Assembly (NCBI GenBank): GCA_903772945.1
Contig: CAICTM010000302.1
Coordinates: 1-64,000, forward strand
Reading direction: 5' to 3'
Origin: Seminavis robusta
Lineage: Eukaryota; Bacillariophyta; Bacillariophyceae; Naviculales; Naviculaceae
DNA length: 64,000 nucleotides
Part shown: piece after piece, positions 44,201 to 55,053 of the stretch
How the letters are laid out: each line of letters begins with the position of its first letter
Position numbering within the stretch: the stretch's first letter is position 1
Notes under the pieces: generated by a model
What the model was told of the DNA's origin: nothing
The model's database searches: none
Seen by the model: the letters and a program-made list of their open reading frames with translations, nothing else
Position numbers and translations under genes: made by a program

Positions 44201-46655
44201 CCTACCGTTTGCCCCAAGGCAGGTTCTCCCATTTCTTCCGACACACGCTCGGCTACCGATGTTGCTGCCACCCTTCGTGGCTGTGTGCACAACACTGACA
44301 CTTTGTCACCCATTCCCTTGGCAAAAGCCTCTTCCAGGATGAATTGGGGACATTGTGTCGTTTTACCAGCCCCAGTCTTTTTCACGCACGCAGTCAAGCA
44401 AGCCAGACGAGAGGAGCAACAGTCGATTCGATTCGAGTCAGTACGTGAGACATTATGTAAAAAGCCAAATGAGTGGAGGACATGTTTTGTTGATTGAAAC
44501 GGTGCATTCATCCTACCTCTGCACACAGAATCGTGACGGGGTTCTGGTCCACGGCCTCCAAGATTGGATCGCGAAAGGAATACATGGGAAGTCCCTTTCT
44601 TGCCTCGAGCATGGATTGGTACACGGTAGATTGCTGCTGCCGGTTGAGAAATTCGTCCTGAATGGCTTTTCCTGCCCGCGAAACCACGCCGTAATGATTG
44701 CTGTTGCTGCCTGCATCCTTGCCGTCCGATCTACTGCAGGATACTGCGACACCCTTAGTACGGATTGGCTGGTCGTCGTCATCGTCATCCTCCCATGTAT
44801 CCCGCACCAAATCCTCTGTGTCGTCCGATTGTTGTGTCTCTCTCTTATTATTGTTGTGGTTCTTATTGTTCTTGGACTGGTGCACCTTCTTCTTTGGTTT
44901 TGGCGCGGCATCGGCCAATTGTTGTATTTTGGCTCGCAAGGCGTCATCCACTTCTCGTTGTTGCAACTCTTGTTCGTCTTTTACGGCATCCATCCATGAT
45001 CTCCAGAGGTCTCTGTAAAAGGGTGGCATGATTCGATAGAGTGGTAGATCTGGTTCCAGTTGGTAGAGTACCTTGGTCGCGAGGTACTGTTGGGCGTCCT
45101 TGTAGGACGGCATGGCATTGTTGGTTTCCATTTTGATGGGATCTGGTTGGGTGTCGACCCGGACCCTGGCCCCATTCTGGCCTCGTAATTGGAAGAATTG
45201 TGGCCTTTTTTTAATCTTGTTCTTTTGGCACCAATCCTGTAGAATTTGTTGTGGTGTTTTTCCGGTCCATCCTTTGGGAATCGAATCTAGGGGGACCACC
45301 GGATCTTGGTTGTTGGATGGTGGATCTTGTTCTGGTTTGTCTTTTGTTGTTGGTGCTGTTTTGCCTGGCTGGATCGTAGTAGTAGTATCTGTAGTGGCAC
45401 TGGGAGGAGAGACTTGGTCAAAAAAGGAAGCAAACATGCCTGCTTCTTCTTCTTCGTCATTGTCGGTTCCAAACAACCCTCCGCCGTAGTCATCCCCTGG
45501 TGGTTGTGGTGGTTGTGGATCCTCTGTCTCCTGTTCGTGTTTTGCTGGTGCAACGACTGCAACTGCTGCAGCAGCCTCTTCTTCCTCTTGTGCCTTTTTC
45601 TGTTCTACCCTCTTTTTCAATTTTTGCACTTGCTGTCTTAGTTTCTTGGTGCTGTTTTGCAGTTGTTTGATTTCTTGCTTACTCCTCATGTAGTTGTTTG
45701 CATCATTGTGAAGGTCCGCCTCCTGTTCCTGTAGTTGTGTTTGCAGTTCTGCAAGTCTTTTTTCTTGTGGATCCACGATTGCTGTACCACTAGTAACAAT
45801 TTGATGTGGTTGTGGCGTTTCTTGTACACGCAAAGTTGTTTCAGTTTCAGTTGCCAAATGGGAGGAGGATGGTGGTGCATGATCTTGATCATCTTGTTGG
45901 CCTTCCTCTTCATACTGGTACTGCTGCAGGATCCACGCCTTGGACTCCTCAGAAGCCTTGTCATTGCCATTTTGCTCCTCCTGCAAATCTATAGAATCTT
46001 TTGTGTTGGGATTTGGAGCTTCAGCTGCCCGTCTTTGAAGATATTCGTTTGGATCCTGCTGGATTGGTAGTGTGTCTTGTTCAACTGAATGTTCTGGTAG
46101 CTTGACAGGCTTGACCAGGTGCACTGCCAAAGGGCCACTGCTTGCACTAGCTTGCTGCTGCTGTTGCTGCTGCTGATCCAACCGTACAGTTCCTTCTGTA
46201 AAGAGAGGAGGCAATTCTTGGGTATCCAAATGCAAGCAAAGCCAATCCAAGGCACTTTCCAAAGTCACCCCATATCCCAGAGCCGCCACGGCCCGTTCCA
46301 TTTGACCCAGAGAAAACCCCCAGTGGTCCAACGTAGCGTGAAGGCCAACCAGTTTCTTCCAGAACCGATCTGGATCATATTCATACACACTAGTAGATGT
46401 ACTACATGCAGTATTGCCATTGTCATTGCCATTGTCTGCTTCTAGCAAGGACAAACTTTCCAACAGCTTTTGCAAATCTTGATGAGTTTCACCAGACACT
46501 GCAGGCTTATTTTTCTTAACATGGAGGGCATGTCCAGCGGCAGCACTCTTACTAGTGGTTGCGTTACTGCTTGTACTAGCATTTTTACTGTTAGTAGAGT
46601 AGCCTCGTTGATTGCTTTGCTGCTTCTGCCGCTTCTTGTTCGACTTCTTGCCCAT
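41211..46655 (-). CDS. DExH-box RNA helicase, DHX29/DHX57 type
   Basis: Ten exons give 1,524 aa, in order 46655-44517, 44376-44050, 43943-43875, 43788-43688, 43583-43371, 43285-43134, 43042-42866, 42776-42744, 42678-41580 and 41475-41211. Introns are GT-AG, 65-140 bp, and all joins keep frame. The N-terminus has a UBA-like segment (about 108-143), a coiled coil (about 295-361) and a double-stranded-RNA-binding-like segment (about 465-545). Helicase motifs are TGAGKTT (714-720), TQPRR, DEVH (814-817), MSAT (846-849), NIAETSVTI and QRAGRAGR (1103-1110). Winged-helix, ratchet and OB-fold regions follow, ending with MLLFGG near the C-terminus. Relatives remodel RNA; DHX29 acts in 40S ribosome scanning. 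Motif II is DEVH rather than DEAH. The exact orthologue (DHX29 or DHX57) is undecided. Confidence 0.88.
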
Positions 46656-47817
46656 GGTCGACCTATTGATGATAGTCGCAAAAGATTTTTGTGGCGCTCC
46701 TCGCGAACGGGTGGATGGACTAATTTTAAAAGCCAGCTAAGTTTGGTAAAATACAAGGATCCTTTCAATCCCACTGCAATCTTCTCGGGTCTCTGATTCC
46801 GCTCTTTGCCCCATTCACAAAGGGCATCGTGCCCTGCCCTCGAGCTCTGTCCCCATCCTAATCTTAGCTCTCTCTAATCCATAGTAACTCCCCATTGCAC
46901 AGTTCACAAAGGACAGAAAGCATCCCGTACGGTACAGCGTACGATTGTTGAGCTGCTGGCGTCGTTGCTGCTCCGGTGATGCTGGTTCAGCCAAATGCAC
47001 GATGAGCCGAGTCTGAGTCTGCGGAAAAGTAAACTCGAGTCGAGTCGATTCGGCCGTGGACGCCCTTACGTGCGACATGTACAGGTACCTGACTTACTTG
47101 ACTCATAGTGGTACGGTACATGTGCGATGATCAAGACTGAAAATGGAGAGTGAACGGGGCAGCACGACAATGGACTGCTCATACGTGATGACTGGTGGTC
47201 GGAGAATCGGAATCGAGCCATGTTGACGGGTGGCAGTATGTGTATGCACGAGCGGACCGACTGAGACTCCTCCGAGTCTCTTCAATGGCAGAGTCGAGCC
47301 AGTCTGTGATGTTAGAACCTCCACATTGGGATCTTGTTGGCATCAGACCTGTGGAACTTCTGGCTCTTGTCTCAAAACGAGCAGGTCTCTGGTCCACGCC
47401 GTATCTTATTAGTTCTACATGTACATCGGGAACATTTTACAGCTGGACGGTTCCATTTGTACATGTATTTGTGCAGGGCTTCTGCTGATGTTGGCTCTCC
47501 CGGTACCACCTGACCCTGAATCCGAAGGATCAACTGGGTTTAGAGTTGGTGGATTATCCACGGAAGCCAGCGAGGGCCAGGCTCTGAATGGTTTGTGATT
47601 GTTTGCCTCTAGAAGATCATTATCATTAGTTAGTTGGATTGTTACAACATGTAGCTACTAGTATGGTCTTCGCTTGTCTTTGATGCAATGAAGGCGAGAG
47701 ACATGTTAGCATGTGCGGGGTATCTGTTTCTGGGTTTTGTCGGCCCGAGGGCTCATCTTTTATTGTTTCTGTTTCTTGTGTTGTGCTATGTTATGGCGTA
47801 GGCAGTGGAGGACCTAG
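46656..47817. other. Intergenic region
   Basis: It holds the 5' flank of the helicase gene and the 3' flank of the secreted-protein gene. No motif-bearing frame was found. GTAC and CTAG palindromic words are present at about 46925, 47080, 47415 and 47655. Confidence 0.45.
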
Positions 47818-49728
47818 CTAGACCTCTGTCATCTCGAATGCCCAAACGGGTGTCAAGGCACCAACAGCAAAAGAGTTGGTCACACCGTACCAACCATACA
47901 TCGACACCATATGTGGTTCCATCACAGTATCACATGCATCACAACGACGGGCGGCTTGTGGCGGGCGAACCAGCCACGTTGAAGACTTCTTCCAATACGA
48001 GTGCTGCGGATCTCCATTGTCGTCAACGAGGAACTCTTCCTCAGTCGTCGTCTTTCCTGTCTCGGGGTCAACCTCTTTGAGGATATAGAACAGTCCGTGA
48101 ATCCAGTATTCCACAACATATTCACCATTTGGTTGGGTGGCCCATGCACCCACTCCAACAATGCGATGGTGTTTGTCAAAGTTCACTGTTCTTGAATCCT
48201 CAGAATCAACATGCTCCTTGTGGGCAATATTAATCTGCTTGTCGAATCCGTTTTTCTTGTAGTCAATGTAAACGGCTATCAACACTCCATCTGAGTTATA
48301 CTATACTGTGTGTGAATGGCAGAGATGCGGTCTTGGATGTGACCCCCGTTTCCCGTGTTAAATTGTTTCTCAATCTCCGAAATGCCATTACTATCTTCAT
48401 CATTGGATGGTGCAAGGAATGGTGTGATGCCAGAGGGATCAAGTGGCAGAAAGCCTGGGAGAGGTGATGTTGCCGCACGAATGCGCTTGACTCCTTTGTA
48501 GCCCGAGTCTTTGTGCTGACTGTTCTGCAGATGCCAAAGAGGGACCATCGTTCGATTCACCGCAAGGAACTGTGCCTCAAAACCTTTCATCATACGATTT
48601 CAGCAAACAGTGACTGGACTGAGTAAACATTTTACTGAAACAGGTCACCCACTGCCAAATCGCTAAAGCACAGGCTCTATCTCACCTTTCATTACGACCG
48701 CTCGGTAGAGTTTTAAGAACTTGTTGGCTTCCTCGTCTGCACAGCTTCCATCATGCTTGGCAAACGCTACCAGAGGGGGGTGTTCAGGGCCTCCAAGCCC
48801 GCGGCATGCGTCGTCTAACACCTTCGTTTGATAGACGTGGGGACATGTCGCAGTCCAATGATCAATCCTTCTGTCAGAGCAGTCTTTCCAACTTTCACAC
48901 TCGTACGTGATCTTGCCCTTTCGAATCGAATCGTATGGCTCTGGAAGCGGCAGCGTGGGTCAACCTGATCATTTTATTAATAAAGTCGTCAAGGTGGGTC
49001 TTGGCCTCGGCTATGAATTCGTCGTCTTGTTTGACACCGGTTGCATATTCATGATGGTACGTATTGAGAACATGAAAGCTGATGCAAGTTTGCCCAACCG
49101 TGCCCATGTATGGGAGGATGGCTGCAGGGCTGGCTCCATCAAGGGGCGTGGCCAGATCCTCCTTGAGCGAATCGCACTGATCTAGCTAGGACTACTGTCA
49201 ACGCCTCTTCACAAGAAGCGGCGTGATGGTCTGTCTTGTCATCTTCGTAAACCTTTTTGGCATCGTCGTAGACAACGACCCGATCTTTCAACACTTTGTA
49301 ATGTCTCGCGAGAGTGTTGAGCGTTACCTCGGACTCCAACTCCTTGAGCCTGCCCACAAAGTAGTTCTTCAGCTCCTGAGCCAGAGAAGAGAAAAGTTAA
49401 CACTGCTACTATGAGTAGGTTGACATTGCAATCGAGAGACTTGGCTTGAAAATAAACTCACATCAAACGCATGCTTGATTTGGGCATCACCGGAACTCCC
49501 GCCCATGAAGGCGTCTAGAACAGAAACACCGATGCCACCAGCAATAGGAAACTCTGTCTCAATCGCATACTCAGCGAGGTTCAGTGCAACTTCATCGGAA
49601 ATGCAACCGGCTCCACAAGTTTCCGAGGAGCCAGGCTCTGTCAACGGAGGAGGCGCCAGACAAAAGTTATTATTCTGGGCCACCACACCCGCAAAGAGCG
49701 GAATAAACAGGAAGGCCAGCAATTTCAT
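47818..49728 (-). CDS. Secreted protein of unknown family, six-exon model
   Basis: A full-length model has exons 49728-49462, 49375-49213, 49121-49038, 48940-48686, 48583-48392 and 48290-47818, giving 477 aa with introns of 86-102 bp. Introns 1 (GTGAGT) and 4 (GTGAGA) are well supported. Introns 2, 3 and 5 have weaker donors and are partly open and coding-like, so short frameshifts in a decaying gene are an alternative. MKLLAFLFIPLFAGVVAQ is a clear signal peptide. Next come GAGCISDEVALNLAEYAIE, a Cys-containing segment (CESWKDCSDRR, CPHVYQTK), and a C-terminal block with GVLIAVYIDYKKNGFDK, VEYWIHGLFYILKE and a CDACD motif. No known family is recognised. Extracellular location follows from the signal peptide. 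Confidence 0.6.
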
Positions 49729-50635
49729 TGTCGAGGCTCACTTTTACTATCCACTTCGAACTTCAAGTAATTCTCGATACCGAGGTAGGTGTTCAACATG
49801 CAGTTGTGAGATTGTAGTAGCTCTTCTGGTGCATGCATTTTAGTCGGTGAGCAACGGTAGCTCTAGGTAACATGCCATATCGTATCGTTGGTGTGTATGA
49901 ACAACTCCCGAGCTACCAGGTACCAGTACCAGGTGGTATTCTAGAGCACGGTACATTCCGCTGTACCAGTGCGGTCATAAAGCGATCTTTCGCAGCTAAT
50001 TGAAATCTCATCAAACCAGCTTTATTTGGGTGTGTATGATTAGAGCTTGAGCTACCCTGGGAGACAGTTTTGACGGGTAGATTAGGTAATTTTAGAGTTA
50101 ACGTTTACCAATTTTGTTTTACAATAATGTCATGTACAGTACAAGAATATATTTCCCGCAACTACCTCGACTAACTTCCAAAATTGTCTTCGTTCCAGGA
50201 TTGTCAATGGTCATAGATCTGAGTATCTAAATGAAATCTTATCATGCCGTACCGGAGTACTAGCTATTCATAGTTAGTACTCGTACAAGACTATTGATGA
50301 CCATCGAAACTGGTCTGACGGTCTGACCTTGCTACGGTAGTACAGTCGTAGGGAGGTGTCCTGGTGGTCGCATTCTTCTTCGAGTGATATCCGTCTGGCC
50401 CGGCGTTGGGGAGTGTGCATGTCACAAGATACTTTAGAATTGGCTCGCAAAGCACGAACTATGCTGTTTACCGGTATCCGATCGTTCAGGTAACCGAAAT
50501 GAGTATTTGTTTAAATTACGGTATTATTTTAAATAGCTAGTTTCAAAACAGAAGCTACGACTGTACCTAATACATACCGTACCAGGTTGAGGTACCGGTA
50601 TTAACATTGCATTTTAAAATATTGAAAATTATTAT

Positions 50636-50700
50636 CGGGACTGTGAAATCAGTCCCGGCGCGCACTAATAGTGCGCGCCGCGCACTAATAGTGCGCGCCG
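50636..50700. repeat. Three stacked hairpins, including two near-identical palindromes
   Basis: CGGGACTG (50636-50643) pairs with CAGTCCCG (50650-50657) around a 6-base loop. Directly next is a 23-bp palindrome with 11-bp arms (GGCGCGCACTA) around one base at 50657-50679. A second copy with 9-bp arms is at 50679-50697. Arms are perfect. Confidence 0.85.
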
Positions 50701-50735
50701 CGCTCTACATGCATACACGAGAATAACTCGTGAGT

Positions 50736-50903
50736 AAATATTGCCCCTCCACGAGCAAATATTGCCCCTCCACGAGCAAATATTTCCCCTCCACGAGCAA
50801 ATATTTCCCCTCCACGAGCAAATATTTCCCCTCCACGAGCAAATATTGCCCCTCCACGAGCAAATATTTCCCCTCCACGAGCAAATATTGCCCCTCGGGA
50901 CTG
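50736..50903. repeat. 21-bp minisatellite, eight units
   Basis: Eight tandem 21-bp units of AAATATTKCCCCTCCACGAG type, the last ending in CGGGACTG, the same word as the hairpin stem at 50636. Two shorter relatives follow to about 50935. The period is a multiple of three, so frames stay open on both strands. The minus frame 50705-51109 codes a seven-residue repeat YLLVEGK/Q, which is probably incidental. Confidence 0.85.
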
Positions 50904-52357
50904 AATATGACCCTCGGGACTGAATATGGCTCTCGAGGAGGTTGTGAGCCTGAAAGTGTGCGGATTGGTTGGGCGGGTTTTGTTGGGGACTGGGCCACTC
51001 GGCTTGTCGATTTGTCAAGAATGGGATGAACCACTTTTGTCCACTTGTCACTCATTCGTTCTTCAACCGCGATACAACTATCGATAGCAGTACTAACCTC
51101 GGAATCCACACTATCATACTTCGTGGTTTGCGAATTTGTCGTCCCAGCCAGCTAGAGTGCTGCAGGCGCACAGGTGGAAATCGAAAGGCACACCTTGACC
51201 GCAACATCTCATTTTACCATCGGCTCGGATCCATTCTCCACAGACAGCCCAGCTAGCTAGGGCCACTTATTGGAGGATTCTCGTGTTGAATACTTACTGT
51301 ACTTGTGAGCGATTGCGAGCGATTAACATTTGGAGCGAAGTCCGCCTTGGTACAGTACTGGTAGTAGTACAGAGAACGACAGCATGCTGGAGCACTAGCT
51401 ACTAGTAGCTCAACCTTGGCAAAGTCCCCTCGGCCTACTCACGAGTCCATCCGATACGACACAAACCCGGCTAGCTAGTACTTGTGAAACTGCCCACATT
51501 TGGGCAGGAAGACTTTGCCGTACTACGAGAGTGTGGGCGAAATCTGCATAGCTAGATCGGGAAAGAGTGGAGCAGGCAGGTGGCACTGAGCATGGACACG
51601 AATAATCTGGACGATGACGGTGTCAATGGAGAGAATAGGAGGGGACGAGGAGCTTCGTTGCCGTGTGTCTGGGATGACCACGCTGCTTTGGTGGCGAGGG
51701 TGGTTGCAACCGAGAGAGCAGATCTAACTGTTGGCTAGCTAGGGTCGGTTATATACGGTACTGTACGGTGATAGTTGCTACCATCCAGCGGAGATTACGT
51801 CCCGTTTCATGCTCTGGCTAGTGGTACCTGGTGGTTATTAATAGTAGCCTCTACCAAGTGGGAGGGGGTGTCCTACAGGAGCGAAGGGCGGGATGGTATA
51901 CCACAGGTTCTGAGCGGAAGTTTTCTGCCTCTTTGAAAAGTAAGCTATGATACGATGCGGAAGTACCCACGATGTGCCTGGTACCTATCCCACGGTGTAG
52001 CGAGCATGACGCGGATTGTATTCAATCAATTTGCTTGCTTGCAGCAGATGGCTGTCAGCTGTCAGTGTACTATTAATACGGTTGAGGACAATGGGAGTCA
52101 CCGATTGAAGCAAAAGACAGAAGTGTGATGCAGAACACCGAGGGCAACCACCGCACAACGGAGCACAAGCCAACAGTAGACCGCCGAATGACCAAATCAT
52201 GTCCACGACATCAGTGAGTATAAAAAGAGATAAACTATGGCGAATGTATAGCTAGTTAGTTGGCTGTTAGTACTGCTTGTTTTCTGGTCTGTCTTTTTTG
52301 TCTGTCAGTGTAGATTGCATTCTGCGAAATGTGGGTAATGTAATGCAATGCAATGCC

Positions 52358-52936
52358 TTACCAATCATGTTCTGGATCTCTGGCCCTGTCCTTGCGCACT
52401 GCATCTTCCATTTTGTGTTGGTATTCAATCTTGTCCTTGTCTTCGTGTTCCGCAGCATCGTCAATAATGTGTTTGATTTCTTCCATTTCTTCTTCAATGT
52501 GTCCATCGACTTCTCCATCGGGACTGTCGACGGCAAATATCTTTTGGGCTTCTTCCATTTGGACGTGCAATTTTGCCAATCGTTCTTTGATTTCTTCCTT
52601 ACTGACTGCCACTTCTTCCAGCAAGACTTGAATCTCCCGCAATTCATCTTGCACATGTCCATCCGTTTCTCCATCCGTAGCATCCACGGCCATGGGCACC
52701 AATCGCTTCAATGCTTGACGATTCTTATCCGCTTTATTCAAATTGTCTTCCAACAAACCCTCCAAAATTTGAAACTGATCGTGCATGTTCGTATCGTCGC
52801 TCGTCGCGTTGAAGTAGTCCTTCTTGGGTTGAGCACTGCTGCTGTTCATGGCACGAGCCACAAAGAGACGACTACCGGCTCGAGATGCCAATGTCAGAGT
52901 GGTGCGACGGGTCAAAAGTAAGGAAAGGGAGCTCAT
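52358..52936 (-). CDS. Coiled-coil protein with duplicated DGE.DGH motif, probably mitochondrial
   Basis: A 192-aa protein from ATG at 52936. The first 30 residues (MSSLSLLLTRRTTLTLASR...) are rich in Arg, Ser, Thr and Leu without acid, which fits a mitochondrial presequence. The rest is an acidic, highly charged helix. Two motif copies are clear: DGETDGHVQDELREIQ near residue 90 and DGEVDGHIEEEMEEIK near 140, each preceded by VDA/VDS. The stop TAA overlaps a good donor (GGTAAGG), but splicing to the nearest acceptor would also stop at once, so the protein end hardly changes. No known family is recognised. Confidence 0.65.
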   Translation of the reverse strand: MSSLSLLLTRRTTLTLASRAGSRLFVARAMNSSSAQPKKDYFNATSDDTNMHDQFQILEGLLEDNLNKADKNRQALKRLVPMAVDATDGETDGHVQDELREIQVLLEEVAVSKEEIKERLAKLHVQMEEAQKIFAVDSPDGEVDGHIEEEMEEIKHIIDDAAEHEDKDKIEYQHKMEDAVRKDRARDPEHDW

Positions 52937-53596
52937 GGTCAATCAATAAATGTATGGTACTTTTGGGGTTTGCAAGTTTATTTGTTCTGAATTTGTTTTT
53001 GGTTGCTTTTTGGTTTGGTTTGTGAGCTTCTCAGCTTCCCTTGCAAGGAGGTGAAAACCGTTCGAGTTCGCATCTGAAAGATCTCTTCGGAAGCCTCCAA
53101 AAGAGAACGCAAATGTCAAACCTTCAATGATGCCATATGCCATCATCGACGATCGACGGGCGATTTCAGAACTGACAACCTGCATCCCGAACAGGAAGGA
53201 ACAGCCGGAACCTTATCAGGGCGTTGATCACAGAATAGAAACGTCCGAGCTGCTGTTTCCTACCGGTACCCCACCGAACAGTCGAAGCTTGTGGTTGGTT
53301 CTAGCTAGCTACAGCAGCCATCTCTAGCCATCTCTAGTAGAGATGGCTGGAAAATGTCATGAATAATAGTGGAGTGAAAGGTGAGATTCTCCATGGAACT
53401 GTCAAGGCTTTGCACCTCTGTGCTGGCCAAGGAAGTACCGTACTAGCGACAAGTCAACCGAAGCAACGATTGACAGTTGACGACGGAAGGAGTTGCCAGT
53501 GTACAGGAACAAGATTATCAAGCATTGTTGGGTTGACTTATTCTCCTATTGCATGCTTAGTAAAGTCCTGCACCCCTACGAAACAATCTGCGTTCC
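52937..53596. other. Intergenic region
   Basis: It contains the 5' flank of the coiled-coil gene. A near-exact 12-bp tandem echo (AGCCATCTCTAG twice, then a reversed TAGAGATGGCT) is at 53321-53350. No gene was recognised. Confidence 0.45.
53321..53350. repeat. Small direct and inverted repeat
   Basis: CAGCCATCTCTAGCCATCTC is followed by TAGTAGAGATGGCTGG. AGCCATCTCTA pairs with TAGAGATGGCT, making a perfect 11-bp stem with a second copy of the arm inside. Confidence 0.75.
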
Positions 53597-54400
53597 TTGC
53601 ATTGGCGATCCGATGATAATCGATATCGCTTGCCTTCCGGTGTGCGTTTTCATCAACATCATTGGGGGCAATTTGCACTCCTCCGAGACATGGATATTGA
53701 ATGGGCATATCTAAAGGAGTTAGATATCTATGTCTTGTCACGAGGACTACAATGGATGCCCTCCTTGACAAGGCGGCCAAGTGGGGGTTCCCCGGTACCG
53801 GTATGGAGGAGAGGGAGCTGCGACCCATTGTGGAGCTACTGAGCAATCCTGCCTCCCAATGGAAAGAGCTTCGACCTTGGTGGATTGCACACCAGAACAA
53901 GCCTGGGACCGCTGTTAAGTGCAGTGACAGGAAATGCCACACTCGAGGTGTTGGGCCAATACAGAGGGGACGACATTGGTGTGCTATCTTCCATTTTAAA
54001 ATCCATGTGACCTTGAACAACTGGTGGAAATCCTACAGAATCAAAACTTTGCGCTGAGAGAGTGCCCTCTTCTTGTCTTGGTAAATGAGATTGAGGAAGA
54101 GGTTGGAAATCAGATGCTCGATCCCTTGCAAACGCTGGAAAAGAGAAAGCTGCTGGAAAAGCAGCGATGGAGGAATGCACAAGCTCAATTCTACAGTACC
54201 TGGATCTGAACAAAATTGGTTGGAGGCAGTTGGTTTTAGATAACGATCCTGTGAACCCCCGTCATTATTTGGTGCAGGCCATCATTTCTAGCAGGGGCAA
54301 TCCCTCTGTTGTGCACCATCTCCTCCTCCATGATCCCTCCATTCTTGCAGCCCCCTTGTCTGATCCTGTTGGAGCTGCCGTACAGTGTACAAGCTGAGCC
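53597..54400 (+). pseudogene. Decayed or unresolved protein gene, coding-like in several frames
   Basis: Coding-like pieces follow one another in different frames on the plus strand. They include RYRLPSGVRFHQHHW and LRDMDIEWAYLKELDIYV (about 53620-53745), MDALLDKAAKWGF and ERELRPIVELLSNP (53752-53880), EILQNQNFALRECPLL and LEKRKLLEKQRWRNAQ (54024-54209), and VVHHLLLHDPSILAAP (54300-54355). The frame changes are too close for introns of the usual size in at least one place (near 53750). The second piece resembles the start of the next gene (MDHLLSKAGKCG, EEAALKPILDYL). The best reading is a broken relative of that gene; a badly resolved multi-exon gene is possible. Confidence 0.4.
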
Positions 54401-54549
54401 AAGAACCGGTCCGAACCAACATGCTGTCTGGCAGTAATGCTGGCTTTTGAATCGCGATGCTTCCGCTGGATCGAGAATGCGAATGCTCACTCCATGCAGA
54501 TCTGTGATAGTTTCCTTGTTGTCCATAATAGCAATACTAGCTAGCTGGT

Positions 54550-54577
54550 ATCTCATCTCATCTCATCTCATCTCATC
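54550..54577 (+). repeat. ATCTC microsatellite upstream of the 54625 gene
   Basis: About five ATCTC units end 48 bp before the start codon at 54625. The position suggests promoter or 5' UTR. Confidence 0.75.
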
Positions 54578-54624
54578 CGACCTACATCAGTACATCCTTA
54601 TTAGTTAGGGCAACATCATTCACA

Positions 54625-55053
54625 ATGGATCATCTTCTGAGCAAGGCAGGCAAGTGTGGCCTGGACAGTGATTTGGCGGATCTCGCGATTGGGGGATTCC
54701 TTCACGTGTTAAAAGTGAGTGAACAAGAGGAAGAAGCGGCCTTGAAGCCCATTCTGGATTACTTGGGGGACGACGCCCGCATCAACTTGAAACAGTACGA
54801 AAAGAACATGGACCATAAAGGATTTGCTTTTCCCACGCCCATTCGAAATTTGCTGCACAAGCCTCCCAGCGCCAAGGAGAAGGATGCCCAGCACACGAAG
54901 CAAATGATTGATGCACTGGATCGAAAATTTGAAGGCTGCAGTCCGGCCAAACTGGTGAAATTCATGAAACTGTTTATTGCATACCTGGAAGAAAATGTCA
55001 CAGAGGCGGTGGACTTGGACGCTGTGTTGCAGTATTCTGTACCCAAAAAATAA
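54625..55053 (+). CDS. Small helical protein of unknown family
   Basis: A 142-aa protein from ATG at 54625 to TAA. It is predicted mostly helical by composition and hydrophobic spacing. Notable stretches are MDHLLSKAGKCGLDSDLADL, EEEAALKPILDYLGDDARI and FMKLFIAYLEENVTEAVDL. There is no signal peptide or membrane span. Its N-terminal third resembles pieces of the decayed sequence at 53752-53880, which supports a real protein family. Function unknown. Confidence 0.6.
   Translation: MDHLLSKAGKCGLDSDLADLAIGGFLHVLKVSEQEEEAALKPILDYLGDDARINLKQYEKNMDHKGFAFPTPIRNLLHKPPSAKEKDAQHTKQMIDALDRKFEGCSPAKLVKFMKLFIAYLEENVTEAVDLDAVLQYSVPKK

Larger units (their letters stand above)
49729..52357. other. Gene-poor region with hairpins and minisatellite
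   Basis: Stacked hairpins (50636-50700) and a 21-bp minisatellite (50736-50903) are entered separately. A 48-codon frame at 51592-51738 (starts MDTNNLDDDG, ends at a CTAG-derived stop) and a minus-strand frame at 51985-52206 are open but unsupported. TACCGGTA and CTAGCTAG words are frequent. Confidence 0.5.

Noticed and set aside
49170-49190. CTAG duplication as a frameshift in the secreted gene
   Set aside because: A 91-bp GT-AG intron (49122-49212) covers this place and restores frame, so a frameshift is not required. Kept only as an alternative.
50705-51109. Minus-strand frame with a YLLVEGK/Q seven-residue repeat
   Set aside because: The 21-bp minisatellite has a length divisible by three and stays open in several frames on both strands. 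No coding support outside the array.
52277-52921. A 214-codon plus-strand frame opposite the coiled-coil gene
   Set aside because: The antisense protein has clear repeated motifs and a presequence. The plus frame is Phe/Leu-rich, as expected for the complement of an acidic helix.
53538-54020. A 160-codon minus-strand frame
   Set aside because: It is antisense to coding-like plus-strand pieces that match a neighbouring gene, and it has no recognised motif.
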